64,000 nt of DNA, taken from NCBI GenBank assembly GCA_936928855.1, contig CAKZHZ010000052.1, forward strand, positions 1 to 64,000, written 5' to 3'. This DNA comes from an uncultured Polycyclovorans sp. Lineage in GTDB: Bacteria > Pseudomonadota > Gammaproteobacteria > Nevskiales > Nevskiaceae. Shown piece after piece: positions 26,663 through 35,330 of this stretch; within the stretch, counting starts at the first letter, position 1, and the number at the start of each line of letters is the position of its first letter. A model generated the notes under the pieces. It ran no database searches. It saw only the letters and a list, made by a program, of their open reading frames with translations, and had not been told where the DNA came from. The position numbers were made by a program, and so were the translations under genes.

Positions 26663-26992
26663 TCAGGCAGCCTTCTGTTCGGCCACCGCCTCGTTCAGCA
26701 TGTTCTGCAGCTCGCCTGACTGATACAGGTCCAGCGTGATGTCGCAGCCGCCAATCAGCTCACCCTTCACGTACAGCTGCGGGAAGGTCGGCCAGTTGGC
26801 GAACTTCGGCAACGCGCGATAGATCTCTTCATCTTCATAGATGTTGACGTAGGCAAAGGGCACGGCACAGGCCTTCAGGGCCTGCACGGTGCGCGCCGAG
26901 AACCCGCACTGGGGAAAATCGGGCGAACCCTTCATGTAGAGGATCACCGGGTTGTCCGTGACCTGCTGCTTGATGCGTTCCAACGCGTCCAT
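26663..26992 (-). CDS. grxD: Monothiol glutaredoxin (CGFS type)
   Basis: This 109-residue protein begins MDALERIKQQVTDNPV and carries QCGFSART, the CGFS Fe-S glutaredoxin site, then FANWPTFPQLYVKGELIGGCD. GrxD-type proteins bind and transfer 2Fe-2S clusters with glutathione. The start at 26992 is chosen by the family N-terminus; GGAG lies a few bases upstream. It is transcribed divergently from sodB and ends in its own terminator. Confidence 0.95.
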   Translation of the reverse strand: MDALERIKQQVTDNPVILYMKGSPDFPQCGFSARTVQALKACAVPFAYVNIYEDEEIYRALPKFANWPTFPQLYVKGELIGGCDITLDLYQSGELQNMLNEAVAEQKAA

Positions 26993-27027
26993 TGTCAATC
27001 TCCGTGGCGCGACCAATGTAGCCCCCT

Positions 27028-27033
27028 ATTATA
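27028..27033 (-). promoter_or_regulatory. Consensus -10 (TATAAT) for grxD
   Basis: A perfect TATAAT lies on the minus strand (27033-27028), 36 bases before the grxD ATG. No strong -35 was found at 16-18 bases, so only the -10 is called. Confidence 0.4.
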
Positions 27034-27089
27034 CCGGGGCGCGTGACCGCTGGGTGGCAGCGGTGATTGTCTCTCCGAGGCCGTTTCGG

Positions 27090-27119
27090 TTGAAAAGTTC
27101 CCCCCGCCTCCCCTACCCT
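27090..27119 (+). promoter_or_regulatory. Possible sigma-70-type promoter of sodB
   Basis: TTGAAA (27090-27095) and TACCCT (27114-27119) are separated by 18 bases, about 60 bases before the sodB start. The -10 is weak and no iron-response box is evident. Confidence 0.3.
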
Positions 27120-27180
27120 TGCGGCCGCTAGATCGGCCGCCACCTGGCGGACCACCAGCCCCAACAAGGAGAGTGTTCCC

Positions 27181-27756
27181 ATGGCGTTATCGCACCCCGA
27201 GCTGCCGTACCCGCGCGAGGCCCTCGAGCCCCATATGTCCCGCGAAACGCTGGACTACCACTACGGCAAGCACCACAAGGCCTATGTCGACAATGGCAAC
27301 AAGCTGATTGCCGGCACCGAATTCGAGAACATGAGCATCGAGGACATCGTCAAGAAGTCCTCGGGCAAGATCTTCAACAATGCCGCTCAGGTGTGGAACC
27401 ACACCTTCTTCTGGCACTGCCTGACACCCAACGCCGGGGCGCCGGGCAAAAAGCTGACCGACGCCCTGGTGAAGGCCTTTGGCGGCGTTGACGATTTCAA
27501 GAAGCAGTTCACCGAGGTCGCCGCCGGCACCTTCGGCTCCGGCTGGGCCTGGCTGGTCCAGAATTCCGATGGCAGCCTGGAGATCGTCTCCACCATCGGC
27601 GCAGGCAACCCGATGACCGATGGCAAGAAACCGCTCCTCACCTGCGATGTCTGGGAGCACGCCTATTACATCGACTACCGCAACGCCCGTCCGACCTACC
27701 TGGAGCACTTCTGGGCTCTGGTAAACTGGGACTTCGTCGAGGCCAATCTCGGCTGA
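27181..27756 (+). CDS. sodB: Iron superoxide dismutase
   Basis: This 191-residue protein shows HHKAYVDNGNKL, FNNAAQVWNHTFFWHCL and CDVWEHAYYIDYRN, giving the metal ligands. The Gln in NAAQVWNH is the iron-type marker, so Fe rather than Mn is inferred. AAGGAG lies eight bases before the ATG. It is followed by a strong terminator and then argF. It is expressed divergently from grxD. Length is standard. Confidence 0.95.
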   Translation: MALSHPELPYPREALEPHMSRETLDYHYGKHHKAYVDNGNKLIAGTEFENMSIEDIVKKSSGKIFNNAAQVWNHTFFWHCLTPNAGAPGKKLTDALVKAFGGVDDFKKQFTEVAAGTFGSGWAWLVQNSDGSLEIVSTIGAGNPMTDGKKPLLTCDVWEHAYYIDYRNARPTYLEHFWALVNWDFVEANLG

Positions 27757-27783
27757 TTCGACCAGCGAAACCGATGTTGTATG

Positions 27784-27815
27784 GGGCCGCGCCGGGTGCG
27801 CGGCCCTTTGCTTTT
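27784..27815 (+). terminator. Intrinsic terminator downstream of sodB
   Basis: The perfect 9-bp stem GGGCCGCGC/GCGCGGCCC (27784-27792 and 27798-27806) with a 5-base loop is followed by TTTGCTTTT. Confidence 0.85.
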
Positions 27816-27827
27816 GGGAGAAGCGGA

Positions 27828-28727
27828 ATGCCCCGCCACCTGCTGAAACTGTCCGACCTGTCGCCTGCTGAAGCGATGGCGATTGTCACCCGCGCCGAAG
27901 TGATGCGGCAGGCGCCGCCGCTGGCCGAACGTCCGTTCACCGGCCGAACACTGGCAATGATCTTCGCCAAGAGCTCCACCCGCACCCGGGTCAGTTTCGA
28001 AGCGGGCATGGCGAAGTTCGGCGGACATGCCCTGTTTCTGCAGACCGGCACCACCCAGATCGGACGCGACGAACCGCTCGCCGACACCGCCCGCGTGCTC
28101 TCGCGCATGGTGGACGCGGTGATGGTACGCAACGACTCCCAGGCCGATCAGGCTGAGCTGGCCAGGCACGCCGACATTCCGGTGATCAATGGACTCTCCG
28201 AGCGCCATCACCCCTGCCAGCTGCTCGCCGACCTCCAGACCTGGATCGCGCATCGTGGCAATCCGGCCGGCAAGACGGCTGCCTGGGTCGGCGACGGCAA
28301 CAATGTCTGCAACTCATGGATCGAGGCTGCCACGCTATTCGACTTCCGCCTGCGCATCGCCACTCCGGCGGGCTACGCGCCGGATCCCGAGCTCCTGGCG
28401 ATTGCCGGTGACCGCGTTCAGTGCGTGGATAGCGCCGATGCCGCCGTCACCGGCGCCGACCTGGTGGTCACGGACACCTGGACCAGCATGGGTCAGGAAG
28501 CCGAAACAGCACGCCGCCTGAAGGCTTTTGCCGACTATCAGGTCGACGCGCGCCGCATGGGCCTCGCGCATGCGGACGCACTGTTCATGCACTGCCTGCC
28601 CGCTCATCGCGGCGAGGAAGTCAGCGCAGAAGTGATTGACGGGCCGCAGTCCGTGGTGTGGGACGAGGCGGAGAATCGTCTGTGGGCACAGATGGCCCTG
28701 CTGGACTTCCTCTGGCAGACCACATGA
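27828..28727 (+). CDS. argF: Ornithine carbamoyltransferase
   Basis: This 299-residue protein starts MPRHLLKLSDLSPAEAM, with the carbamoyl phosphate motif SSTRTRVSFE, HHPCQLLADLQT, and HCLPAHRGEEVS. It forms citrulline from ornithine and carbamoyl phosphate. The start at 27828 is chosen over an upstream ATG that falls in the sodB terminator; GGGAGAAG precedes it. The nadC ATG overlaps its stop codon (ATGA), so nadC is likely translated with it. Confidence 0.94.
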   Translation: MPRHLLKLSDLSPAEAMAIVTRAEVMRQAPPLAERPFTGRTLAMIFAKSSTRTRVSFEAGMAKFGGHALFLQTGTTQIGRDEPLADTARVLSRMVDAVMVRNDSQADQAELARHADIPVINGLSERHHPCQLLADLQTWIAHRGNPAGKTAAWVGDGNNVCNSWIEAATLFDFRLRIATPAGYAPDPELLAIAGDRVQCVDSADAAVTGADLVVTDTWTSMGQEAETARRLKAFADYQVDARRMGLAHADALFMHCLPAHRGEEVSAEVIDGPQSVVWDEAENRLWAQMALLDFLWQTT

Positions 28728-29590
28728 CCCCGGGCGACGCGCTCGACGACCCCGCCCACGTCCACGCGACTGTTGCCGCTGCGCTGGCCGAAGACATTGG
28801 CTCGCGCGACTGGACCGCGCTGCTGGTGCCGGACCGCCCTGCCAAGGCTCGCGTCATCAGCCGCGATGCGGCCGTGATCTGTGGGCGCCCCTGGGTTGAC
28901 GAGGTATTCCGCCAACTCGACCCCGCCATCACCCTCGATTGGCATATCGCCGAAGGCGAGCCGGTGGCCCGGGACACCGTCCTGTTCACCCTGCAAGGCC
29001 CTGCGCGCGCGCTGCTGACCGGCGAGCGCAGCGCGCTGAACTTCCTTCAGACCCTATCCGGCACGGCCACTGCCGTGCGCCGCTACGTCGAGGCCGTGGC
29101 CGGCACCGGTTGCCACATCGTCGATACCCGCAAGACCCTGCCCGGCCTGCGCCGGGGACAGAAGTACGCGGTGCGCTGTGGCGGGGGGCACAACCACCGC
29201 ATCGGCCTGTATGACGGCATCCTGATCAAGGAAAACCACATCGCAGCGGCGGGCGGCATCTCCGAGGCCATCGCCGCTGCGCGCGCGCTGGGCGCCGGTG
29301 TCCCGTTGATGACCGAGGCTGAAACCCTCGGGGAGGCGCGTGCCGCACTGGCGGCCAATGTGGACCTGCTGCTGGTCGACGACTTTCCACTCGACACCCT
29401 GCGCGAGGCAGTGGCACTGACCCGCGCGCATCGCGCTCAGGGCGGCCGGACAGTCATCGAATACTCCGGAGGCGCCACACTCGATACGGTGCGCGCCTAC
29501 GCCGAATGCGGCGTTGACCGCATCTCCGTTGGCAGCATCACCAAGCACGTCCACGCAGTGGACCTGTCGATGCGACTGCTGCAGGCCTGA
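28724..29590 (+). CDS. nadC: Nicotinate-nucleotide pyrophosphorylase (quinolinate phosphoribosyltransferase)
   Basis: This 288-residue protein shows AEDIGSRDWTALLVP, GERSALNFLQTLSGTAT, DTRKTLPGLRRGQKYAV, GGGHNHRIGLYDGILIKENH and RISVGSITKHV, the NadC phosphoribosyl and quinolinate site. It makes nicotinate mononucleotide from quinolinate. The start overlaps the argF stop by four bases (ATGA). It converges on murI with a 24-base gap. Pairing with argF is unusual compared with nadA/B neighbours but requires no new function. Confidence 0.95.
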   Translation: MTPGDALDDPAHVHATVAAALAEDIGSRDWTALLVPDRPAKARVISRDAAVICGRPWVDEVFRQLDPAITLDWHIAEGEPVARDTVLFTLQGPARALLTGERSALNFLQTLSGTATAVRRYVEAVAGTGCHIVDTRKTLPGLRRGQKYAVRCGGGHNHRIGLYDGILIKENHIAAAGGISEAIAAARALGAGVPLMTEAETLGEARAALAANVDLLLVDDFPLDTLREAVALTRAHRAQGGRTVIEYSGGATLDTVRAYAECGVDRISVGSITKHVHAVDLSMRLLQA

Positions 29591-29614
29591 CCACGCCATC
29601 ACGGCGTGCCGCGA

Positions 29615-30421
29615 TCACGCGCCGGACGTCGCCTCCCCATCAGCGGCCGCTTCCAGCCCGAGACGTTGGCGCATTTCACGCAGGCGGCGATCGTCACCGG
29701 TACCGAGCCACTGAATCCGCCCCTCTGCCGTGCGCGGATTGCGCAAGCCGGCTTCATTCAGGATCCGCTCGGTCTGTCGCGCCACGGCCGGACCGGTATC
29801 CAGCAAGGTCACCTTTGGCCCGGCCTCGGCCTCGATCAGGGGGCGCAACAGCGGAAAGTGCGTGCAGCCCAGCACCAGCACATCAGCGCCACGTGCCAGC
29901 ACCGGCGTCAATGCCGCGGCCACCCGTTCACGCGTGGCCGCCGTCTCAAGCGCACCGGCCTCTACCGCCTCCACCCATCCCGGACAGGGCTGTCGCAACA
30001 CTTCAACGCCCTGCGCGTGGGTGGCAACCAGCTGCTGAAACTTGTCGCCTGACAGGCTGCCCGGCGTCGCCAGCACCCCGATAACCCCACTGCGTGTCAG
30101 CGCCCGGGCGGGCTTGACCGCGGGCTCCATGCCCACGAACGGCAGCCGGTAGCGCGCGCGCAACATCGAAATGGCAGCGATGGTGGCGGTATTGCACGCC
30201 ACCACGATCAGTTTCACATCGGCTTCCAACAGCGCATCGGTGATGGCCACCGCCCGGGCCTGAACGGCCGCAACTGATTGACCGCCGTACGGACAATGCG
30301 CCTGATCGGCGAAGTAGAGAAAGTCCTCCCCCGGCAGCTGCTGGCAAAGGGCCTTCAGCACCGTGAGCCCTCCAAGCCCGGAATCGAACACCCCGATCGG
30401 TCCGCTGCCCGGGCGCTTCAC
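29615..30421 (-). CDS. murI: Glutamate racemase
   Basis: This 268-residue protein shows VFDSGLGGLTVLK, DQAHCPYGGQS, VVACNTATIAA and LGCTHFPLL, with the two catalytic cysteines. It supplies D-glutamate for peptidoglycan. The start overlaps the upstream hydrolase stop by ATGA. Its order sppA, hydrolase, murI on the minus strand forms a translationally coupled set. Confidence 0.95.
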   Translation of the reverse strand: MKRPGSGPIGVFDSGLGGLTVLKALCQQLPGEDFLYFADQAHCPYGGQSVAAVQARAVAITDALLEADVKLIVVACNTATIAAISMLRARYRLPFVGMEPAVKPARALTRSGVIGVLATPGSLSGDKFQQLVATHAQGVEVLRQPCPGWVEAVEAGALETAATRERVAAALTPVLARGADVLVLGCTHFPLLRPLIEAEAGPKVTLLDTGPAVARQTERILNEAGLRNPRTAEGRIQWLGTGDDRRLREMRQRLGLEAAADGEATSGA

Positions 30422-31200
30422 GTCAGGAAATCCAACAGCGCCCGGTTGAAGGCTGCGGGCCGCTCCATCGGCAGGCCATGGCGCGCACCTTCAAACCATT
30501 GCAGGCGAACATCGGACAGGGCTGCCGCATACTGCTCGGTGCGAGCACGCACGAAGTAGTCGTGCTCGGACGCCAACAACAGCACCGGCATCCGCAACTC
30601 GGAGAGACGCGGCAGGGCGTTCCAGCGGGTCAGCGCATTCAATGCCTGCAGATAGGTATCCGCACGGTTACGCAGTCCACGGGCAATGATGGCCGCCCGC
30701 AAGTCCTCCTGGTCCGGGAACGGAAACATCCGGAAAGCGCTGAGCCGCGCCAGCCGGGCCGGCCCGAGCACCCTCATCACCACCCGGCGGTACATCACCT
30801 CGAGCCGCTCACGCCATCGCTCGGGTTGAAAGGATGGCAGGCTGTTCGCCACCACCAGCCGGTGATAGCGGTGCGGCCGCCGCAACGCAGCCTGCACCAC
30901 CACTGCACCACCCATGGAGTGCCCCACCAGGCTCACCGGCGCATCCGGTGACAGCGCATCGGCCAGCGCCTCGACGGCAGCTGCATAGTCATCAACTGCG
31001 GGCGCGTGCGCTGGCGGCGGGCTGTCCCCGAACCCCGGCAGATCGACCGTCGCCACCTGCAATCGCTCGGCCAGCGGCGCCACCTGAAAGCGCCAGTCAC
31101 TCATGCTCGCACCCAGGCCATGAACCAGGATCACCAACGGCCCCTGCCCCTGGACGGTATACGCCAGCGGCCTGCCCGCGTGGTCGAGCCACTGCATCAT
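30418..31200 (-). CDS. Alpha/beta-fold hydrolase
   Basis: This 260-residue protein has the alpha/beta hydrolase pattern: ILVHGLGASMSDW (oxyanion region), VDLPGFGDS, GHSMGG (nucleophile Ser), a late Asp region (SEHDYFVR) and a His (GARHGLPME). This is a typical esterase, lipase or haloacid-type fold; the substrate cannot be assigned. It is coupled by ATGA to both sppA and murI. Confidence 0.88.
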   Translation of the reverse strand: MMQWLDHAGRPLAYTVQGQGPLVILVHGLGASMSDWRFQVAPLAERLQVATVDLPGFGDSPPPAHAPAVDDYAAAVEALADALSPDAPVSLVGHSMGGAVVVQAALRRPHRYHRLVVANSLPSFQPERWRERLEVMYRRVVMRVLGPARLARLSAFRMFPFPDQEDLRAAIIARGLRNRADTYLQALNALTRWNALPRLSELRMPVLLLASEHDYFVRARTEQYAAALSDVRLQWFEGARHGLPMERPAAFNRALLDFLT

Positions 31201-33047
31201 GGTGCGGCGCGTGTACCGACCTCGGCGCCACAGGCACAGTGGGCATAACGTCCCTGCGGATCACTCAGCAGACGGATTGGCGCCAACGTCGGCTGGAGTG
31301 CCTGCAGCAGGACCTCCGGCACCATCGCCGCGCCGAAGTGGCGGATGAGCCCACCCGTCAGCTGCTGCAGAAAACGACTGGCGAAGTCGGTCTGTGGCAT
31401 GAAATCCTGCAGATGCCATGCGTCCAGCCCCGCCAGCTCGGCGGCCAGTGCCACCGCATCCTCCTGGCTCCCCAGTTGGTCAATCAGGTTGTGAAGCTGC
31501 GCTGCCTCTCCGCTCCAGACCCGCCCCTGAGCCAGCGCCTCCAACTGATCCAGCGGCATCTGGCGGGCGGCGGCCGCGCGCGCCACAAACTCCTCGTAGC
31601 CGCGGTCAATCTCCGCCTGAATCAGGGCCTTCACCGCCGGGGACAGCGGGCGATCAAGGCGGAAGGCGCCCGCCAACGGGGTGGTGCCCACGCCATCGGT
31701 GTGGATGCCCGCCTTGCTGAGCGCCTTGTCGAGCGTCGGAAACAAACCGAAGATGCCAATCGATCCGGTAATGGTCTCCGGATGTGCCAGCACCCGGTCG
31801 GCATCCATGCCGATCCAGTACCCGCCGCTGGCGGCCACATTCCCCATCGACACCACGACCGGCTTTCCCTCGTCCCGCAGATGCACCACCGCGCGGCGGA
31901 TCTGCTCGGACGCCCAGACACTGCCACCAGGTGAATCCACACGGAGCACCACCGCTTCCACCTCAGGCGTACGGCGGGCATCGTCCAGCAGCGCGGCAAT
32001 GGTCTCTCCGCCGGCCACCCCGACCGTGCTCTGCCCGTCAACGATCTCCCCCTGCACCACGATGCGGGCGATCATCGGCGACATGTCGGCGTCGGCCTGC
32101 TGCTCACGATCACGCGCGGCCAGATAGTCGTAGAAATGCACCTGACGGAAGCTGCCGTGGTCCTCGTCGAAACCCACCTGCTCGCCCATGCGCGCGCGGA
32201 AGTCGCGCAGCGTCTCGATGTGCGTCACCAGCCCGTGCGCCAACGCCACATCAGCCCATGACGCGCCCGACTTCATCTCGCCCGGCAACGCCGTGACGTA
32301 CTGATCCACCGCCTCCGGCGCCAAGGACCGCCCGACGCCGACTGTTGCGCCATAGCGCTGCCACAGGTCGCCCAACCATGCACGGTTGGCAGCCTTCGCT
32401 TCCGGAGACATGTCATCACGGATGAAAGGCTCGACGGCGGACTTGAACTCACCCACCCGGAACACATTGATAGTGACCCCCAGCTTGTCGGTCAGCTCAC
32501 GGAAGTAATTCTGATAGGCCGACAGCCCCTCCAGCGCGACCATGCCCATGGGATCCACCACAATCTCATCGGCGTGGCTGGCTGCCAGATAGCCGAGCTG
32601 GTCATACCAGCCCGAATAGGCGACCACGCTCTTGCCACTGGCCTTGAACCGGTTGATCGCGTCCACGATCTCGCTGACCTGCGCCAGCCCTCCGCCCCAG
32701 AGCCCATCAAGCTTGAGCACGGCAAACCGCACCCGCTCATCGTCGACGGCCGCATCAAAGGCATCCACCACATCCTGCACTGCGGTTTGCGGTGGCGGCG
32801 TCCCATTGAGCTGATCGATCAGTGCCATGGCGGGATCGATCTCCAGCTGGTCCACCAACACCCCGGTCGGGGCCACGACCAGAGCGACATTGTCCTCCAC
32901 GCGCGGCGTCGGCGGGCCCGACCAGATCAGCCACAGGCTGAACAGAAACACCACGAGGCTCAGCAGGATCAGCACCTTGTAGATGCCAACCACGATGCTC
33001 CAGAGCACGTTGAAGAAGCGACGAAACGGCGAGAGGGTCTGGGACAT
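31197..33047 (-). CDS. sppA: Signal peptide peptidase SppA, 67 kDa type
   Basis: This 616-residue protein has an N-terminal transmembrane helix (VLILLSLVVFLFSLWLIW) and two S49 domains. The first half carries VGEFKSAVEPF with the catalytic lysine (about 204) and the second NVAASGGYWIG with the catalytic serine (about 404), as in E. coli SppA. It degrades cleaved signal peptides in the membrane. The start at 33047 (MSQTLSPFRRFF) is chosen over a longer frame because the helix and family alignment begin there. Its stop overlaps the hydrolase start. Confidence 0.95.
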   Translation of the reverse strand: MSQTLSPFRRFFNVLWSIVVGIYKVLILLSLVVFLFSLWLIWSGPPTPRVEDNVALVVAPTGVLVDQLEIDPAMALIDQLNGTPPPQTAVQDVVDAFDAAVDDERVRFAVLKLDGLWGGGLAQVSEIVDAINRFKASGKSVVAYSGWYDQLGYLAASHADEIVVDPMGMVALEGLSAYQNYFRELTDKLGVTINVFRVGEFKSAVEPFIRDDMSPEAKAANRAWLGDLWQRYGATVGVGRSLAPEAVDQYVTALPGEMKSGASWADVALAHGLVTHIETLRDFRARMGEQVGFDEDHGSFRQVHFYDYLAARDREQQADADMSPMIARIVVQGEIVDGQSTVGVAGGETIAALLDDARRTPEVEAVVLRVDSPGGSVWASEQIRRAVVHLRDEGKPVVVSMGNVAASGGYWIGMDADRVLAHPETITGSIGIFGLFPTLDKALSKAGIHTDGVGTTPLAGAFRLDRPLSPAVKALIQAEIDRGYEEFVARAAAARQMPLDQLEALAQGRVWSGEAAQLHNLIDQLGSQEDAVALAAELAGLDAWHLQDFMPQTDFASRFLQQLTGGLIRHFGAAMVPEVLLQALQPTLAPIRLLSDPQGRYAHCACGAEVGTRAAP

Positions 33048-33179
33048 TGCGCAGGTTCTTATGGGCGCGACGCCACTCGGGTGTCGCCCCTGGCAGGAGG
33101 ACGGGGCCATGGCGACAGCACCGTGGCCGGGAACGACACATGATAGTGGAGGTCTATCGCCGACATGGAAAGTTTTGTT

Positions 33180-33208
33180 TTGACCTCGCCACCCCGGCGC
33201 TCTAGCAT
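33180..33208 (+). promoter_or_regulatory. Sigma-70-like promoter of trxB
   Basis: TTGACC (33180-33185) and TAGCAT (33203-33208) are 17 bases apart, about 60 bases before the trxB start. Good consensus match in the 221-base gap between sppA and trxB. Confidence 0.5.
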
Positions 33209-33268
33209 CGCCGGGTTCCGTGCCCCCGGGGCACATCGCCGCGCGACGCGGCCTGCAGCAGGAGTGTC

Positions 33269-34228
33269 ATGAGTTCCATCCCGCACCACCGCCTCATCAT
33301 CCTCGGCTCCGGCCCCGCCGGGTACACCGCAGCGGTCTACGCCGCACGCGCCAACCTGCAGCCTGCGCTCATCACCGGACTCGAGCAGGGTGGCCAGCTG
33401 ATGACCACCACCGAAGTCGACAACTGGCCCGGTGACGTCGAAGGCCTGATGGGGCCGGACCTGATGCAGCGCATGCAGCAGCATGCCGAACGGTTCGATA
33501 CGCAGTTCATCTACGACCACATTCACGCCGTGAAGCTGGACCAGCGCCCGTTCCGTCTCACCGGGGACCAGGGCGAATACACCTGCGACGCCCTCATCAT
33601 CGCCACCGGCGCCTCGGCCAAGTATCTCGGCCTGCCATCGGAAACCGCCTTCCGCGGCAAGGGCGTGTCGGCATGCGCCACCTGTGACGGATTCTTCTAC
33701 AAGGGCGCGGACGTCGCGGTGGTCGGCGGCGGCAACACCGCGGTCGAGGAGGCGCTCTACCTGTCCAACATCGCCCGCAAGGTGACGGTGGTGCATCGGC
33801 GCGACAAGTTCCGCGGCGAGAAAATCCTGCACGACAAGCTGTTCAAGAAGGCCGAAGAGGGCAAGGTCGAAATCCTCTGGAACAGCGCATTGGACGAAGT
33901 GCTGGGCGACGACAGCGGCGTTACCGGCATGCGCATCCGGCCGGTCGACGGTGGCGCGCCCCGTGATGTTCCGCTCAAGGGCGTGTTCATCGCCATTGGG
34001 CACGCCCCCAATACCGGCATCTTCGAAGGGCAGCTGGACATGGAGGGAGGCTACATCAAGGTGCACTCCGGCAGCAGCGGCAACGCCACCGCCACCAGCG
34101 TGCCCGGCGTGTTCGCTGCCGGAGACGTCATGGACCATGTCTACCGACAGGCCATCACCAGTGCGGGAACTGGCTGCCAGGCAGCGCTGGATGCCGAACG
34201 TTATCTCGACAAGCTGGCTGACGCATGA
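33269..34228 (+). CDS. trxB: Thioredoxin reductase
   Basis: This 319-residue flavoprotein shows the FAD motif ILGSGPAGYTAAVYAARA, the redox-active CATCDGFFYKG, the NADPH motif VVGGGNTAVEEA and the C-terminal VFAAGDVMD. It reduces thioredoxin with NADPH. The stop overlaps the GST start by ATGA, suggesting coupled expression of two thiol-redox genes. Confidence 0.96.
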   Translation: MSSIPHHRLIILGSGPAGYTAAVYAARANLQPALITGLEQGGQLMTTTEVDNWPGDVEGLMGPDLMQRMQQHAERFDTQFIYDHIHAVKLDQRPFRLTGDQGEYTCDALIIATGASAKYLGLPSETAFRGKGVSACATCDGFFYKGADVAVVGGGNTAVEEALYLSNIARKVTVVHRRDKFRGEKILHDKLFKKAEEGKVEILWNSALDEVLGDDSGVTGMRIRPVDGGAPRDVPLKGVFIAIGHAPNTGIFEGQLDMEGGYIKVHSGSSGNATATSVPGVFAAGDVMDHVYRQAITSAGTGCQAALDAERYLDKLADA

Positions 34229-34827
34229 AGCTGTACTGCAACCTGACCTCGCCGTTCGCCCGCAAGGTGCGGGTGGTACTGCGGGAGTTGGGTTGGGGTG
34301 ACCGGGTCGAAGAAGTGGTGATCGACCCCTTCTCCTCCCAACTCCCCACGGAGTTTCTGGCAGCGAATCCATTGTCACGCATCCCTACCCTGGTGACCGA
34401 TCATGGGGAGGCACTGCCCGACTCCAAGCTGATCGTCGACTATCTGCAAGCGCATGCCGATCAACCGCTGCCGACTCCGGACAGCCGCTGGGCCGCCGGT
34501 CGCCGCGCCGTGGTGGCGGAAGGGGTGCTGGAGGCCGCGCTGGCCAGCGTGCTGGAAAAGCGGCGGCCGGAGAGCATCGTGTATCCCGCCTTTCTGGACC
34601 GCCAGCAGGCCGTCATCGAACGCTCGATCGACATGCTGGAACTGGAAGCCAACGCCCTCTCCGACACCGAGCCCGGTGTCATCGACATCACTACCGGAGT
34701 CGCGCTCGCCTACCTCGACTTCCGCCTGCCCTATATTGACTGGCGCAGCCGTGCACCCGGCCTGACCCGCTGGTACGGGGCGTTCAATGAACGCCCCTCG
34801 ATGGTCGCCACGCGCCCCACCGCCTGA
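34225..34827 (+). CDS. Glutathione S-transferase family protein
   Basis: This 200-residue protein has a thioredoxin-like N-terminal domain (MKLYCNLTSPFARKVRVVL), the PTLVTDHGEALPDSKLIVDYL segment of the GSH site, and a helical C-terminal domain. The substrate is unknown. The order trxB-GST suggests a role in thiol defence, inferred from location. The gene overlaps trxB by four bases. Confidence 0.9.
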   Translation: MKLYCNLTSPFARKVRVVLRELGWGDRVEEVVIDPFSSQLPTEFLAANPLSRIPTLVTDHGEALPDSKLIVDYLQAHADQPLPTPDSRWAAGRRAVVAEGVLEAALASVLEKRRPESIVYPAFLDRQQAVIERSIDMLELEANALSDTEPGVIDITTGVALAYLDFRLPYIDWRSRAPGLTRWYGAFNERPSMVATRPTA

Positions 34828-34835
34828 GCGCCCCG

Positions 34836-35330
34836 GTGCTGACGCGCCAGCGGGGGGCCGCACTGCTGATCCTGATGCTGTCCGCGCTGGGCGGCTGTAC
34901 GTCGTTCAGCGAATCCGGGCGGGAGTCGCCCGCGCCCATCGCGCTCGATGCCCTGCGCCGGGCACTGGTGTTCGACGCGCTGGGACAGATCGGACGTCCC
35001 TACCGCTATGGCGGCCAGGACCCTGAAGGCGGCTTCGACTGCAGTGGTCTGGTGCGTTATCTCTACGGCCTGCAGGGCGTTGCCCTGCCCCGCACCACCC
35101 GCGAGCAACAACACGCCGGATCCCGAATCCGGCTGGATCAGGCACTGCCGGGCGACCTGCTGTTCTACAGCTTCGGCCGGCGCGGCATCGACCATGTGGC
35201 GCTGTACCTGGGCGATGGTCAGGCCATTCATGCGCCCTCCACCGGGCGCCACGTGATCGTGGCGCCGGTGGGCAACCGCTGGTGGCAACAGCGCTACGTC
35301 GAGGCGCGCCGCGTCCTGCCTATACGATGA
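34836..35330 (+). CDS. NlpC/P60 family lipoprotein peptidase (C40)
   Basis: This 164-residue protein starts with GTG and carries a signal peptide with lipobox (LLILMLSALGGC). The catalytic cysteine lies in GGFDCSGLVRYLY, and the His in GIDHVALYLGDG; it ends with the C40 terminal strand. It cuts peptidoglycan peptide bonds at the outer membrane or periplasm. It begins eight bases after the GST stop. Its 3' end overlaps the end of htpG by 11 bases, antisense. Confidence 0.9.
   Translation: MLTRQRGAALLILMLSALGGCTSFSESGRESPAPIALDALRRALVFDALGQIGRPYRYGGQDPEGGFDCSGLVRYLYGLQGVALPRTTREQQHAGSRIRLDQALPGDLLFYSFGRRGIDHVALYLGDGQAIHAPSTGRHVIVAPVGNRWWQQRYVEARRVLPIR

Noticed and set aside
27774..27827. Upstream ATG giving an 18-residue longer ArgF
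   Set aside because: It falls within the sodB terminator hairpin; the ATG at 27828 has a ribosome site and matches the family.
29592..29608. Short hairpin CACGCC/GGCGTG between nadC and murI
   Set aside because: Only 6 bp with no T-run on either side, so not called as a terminator.
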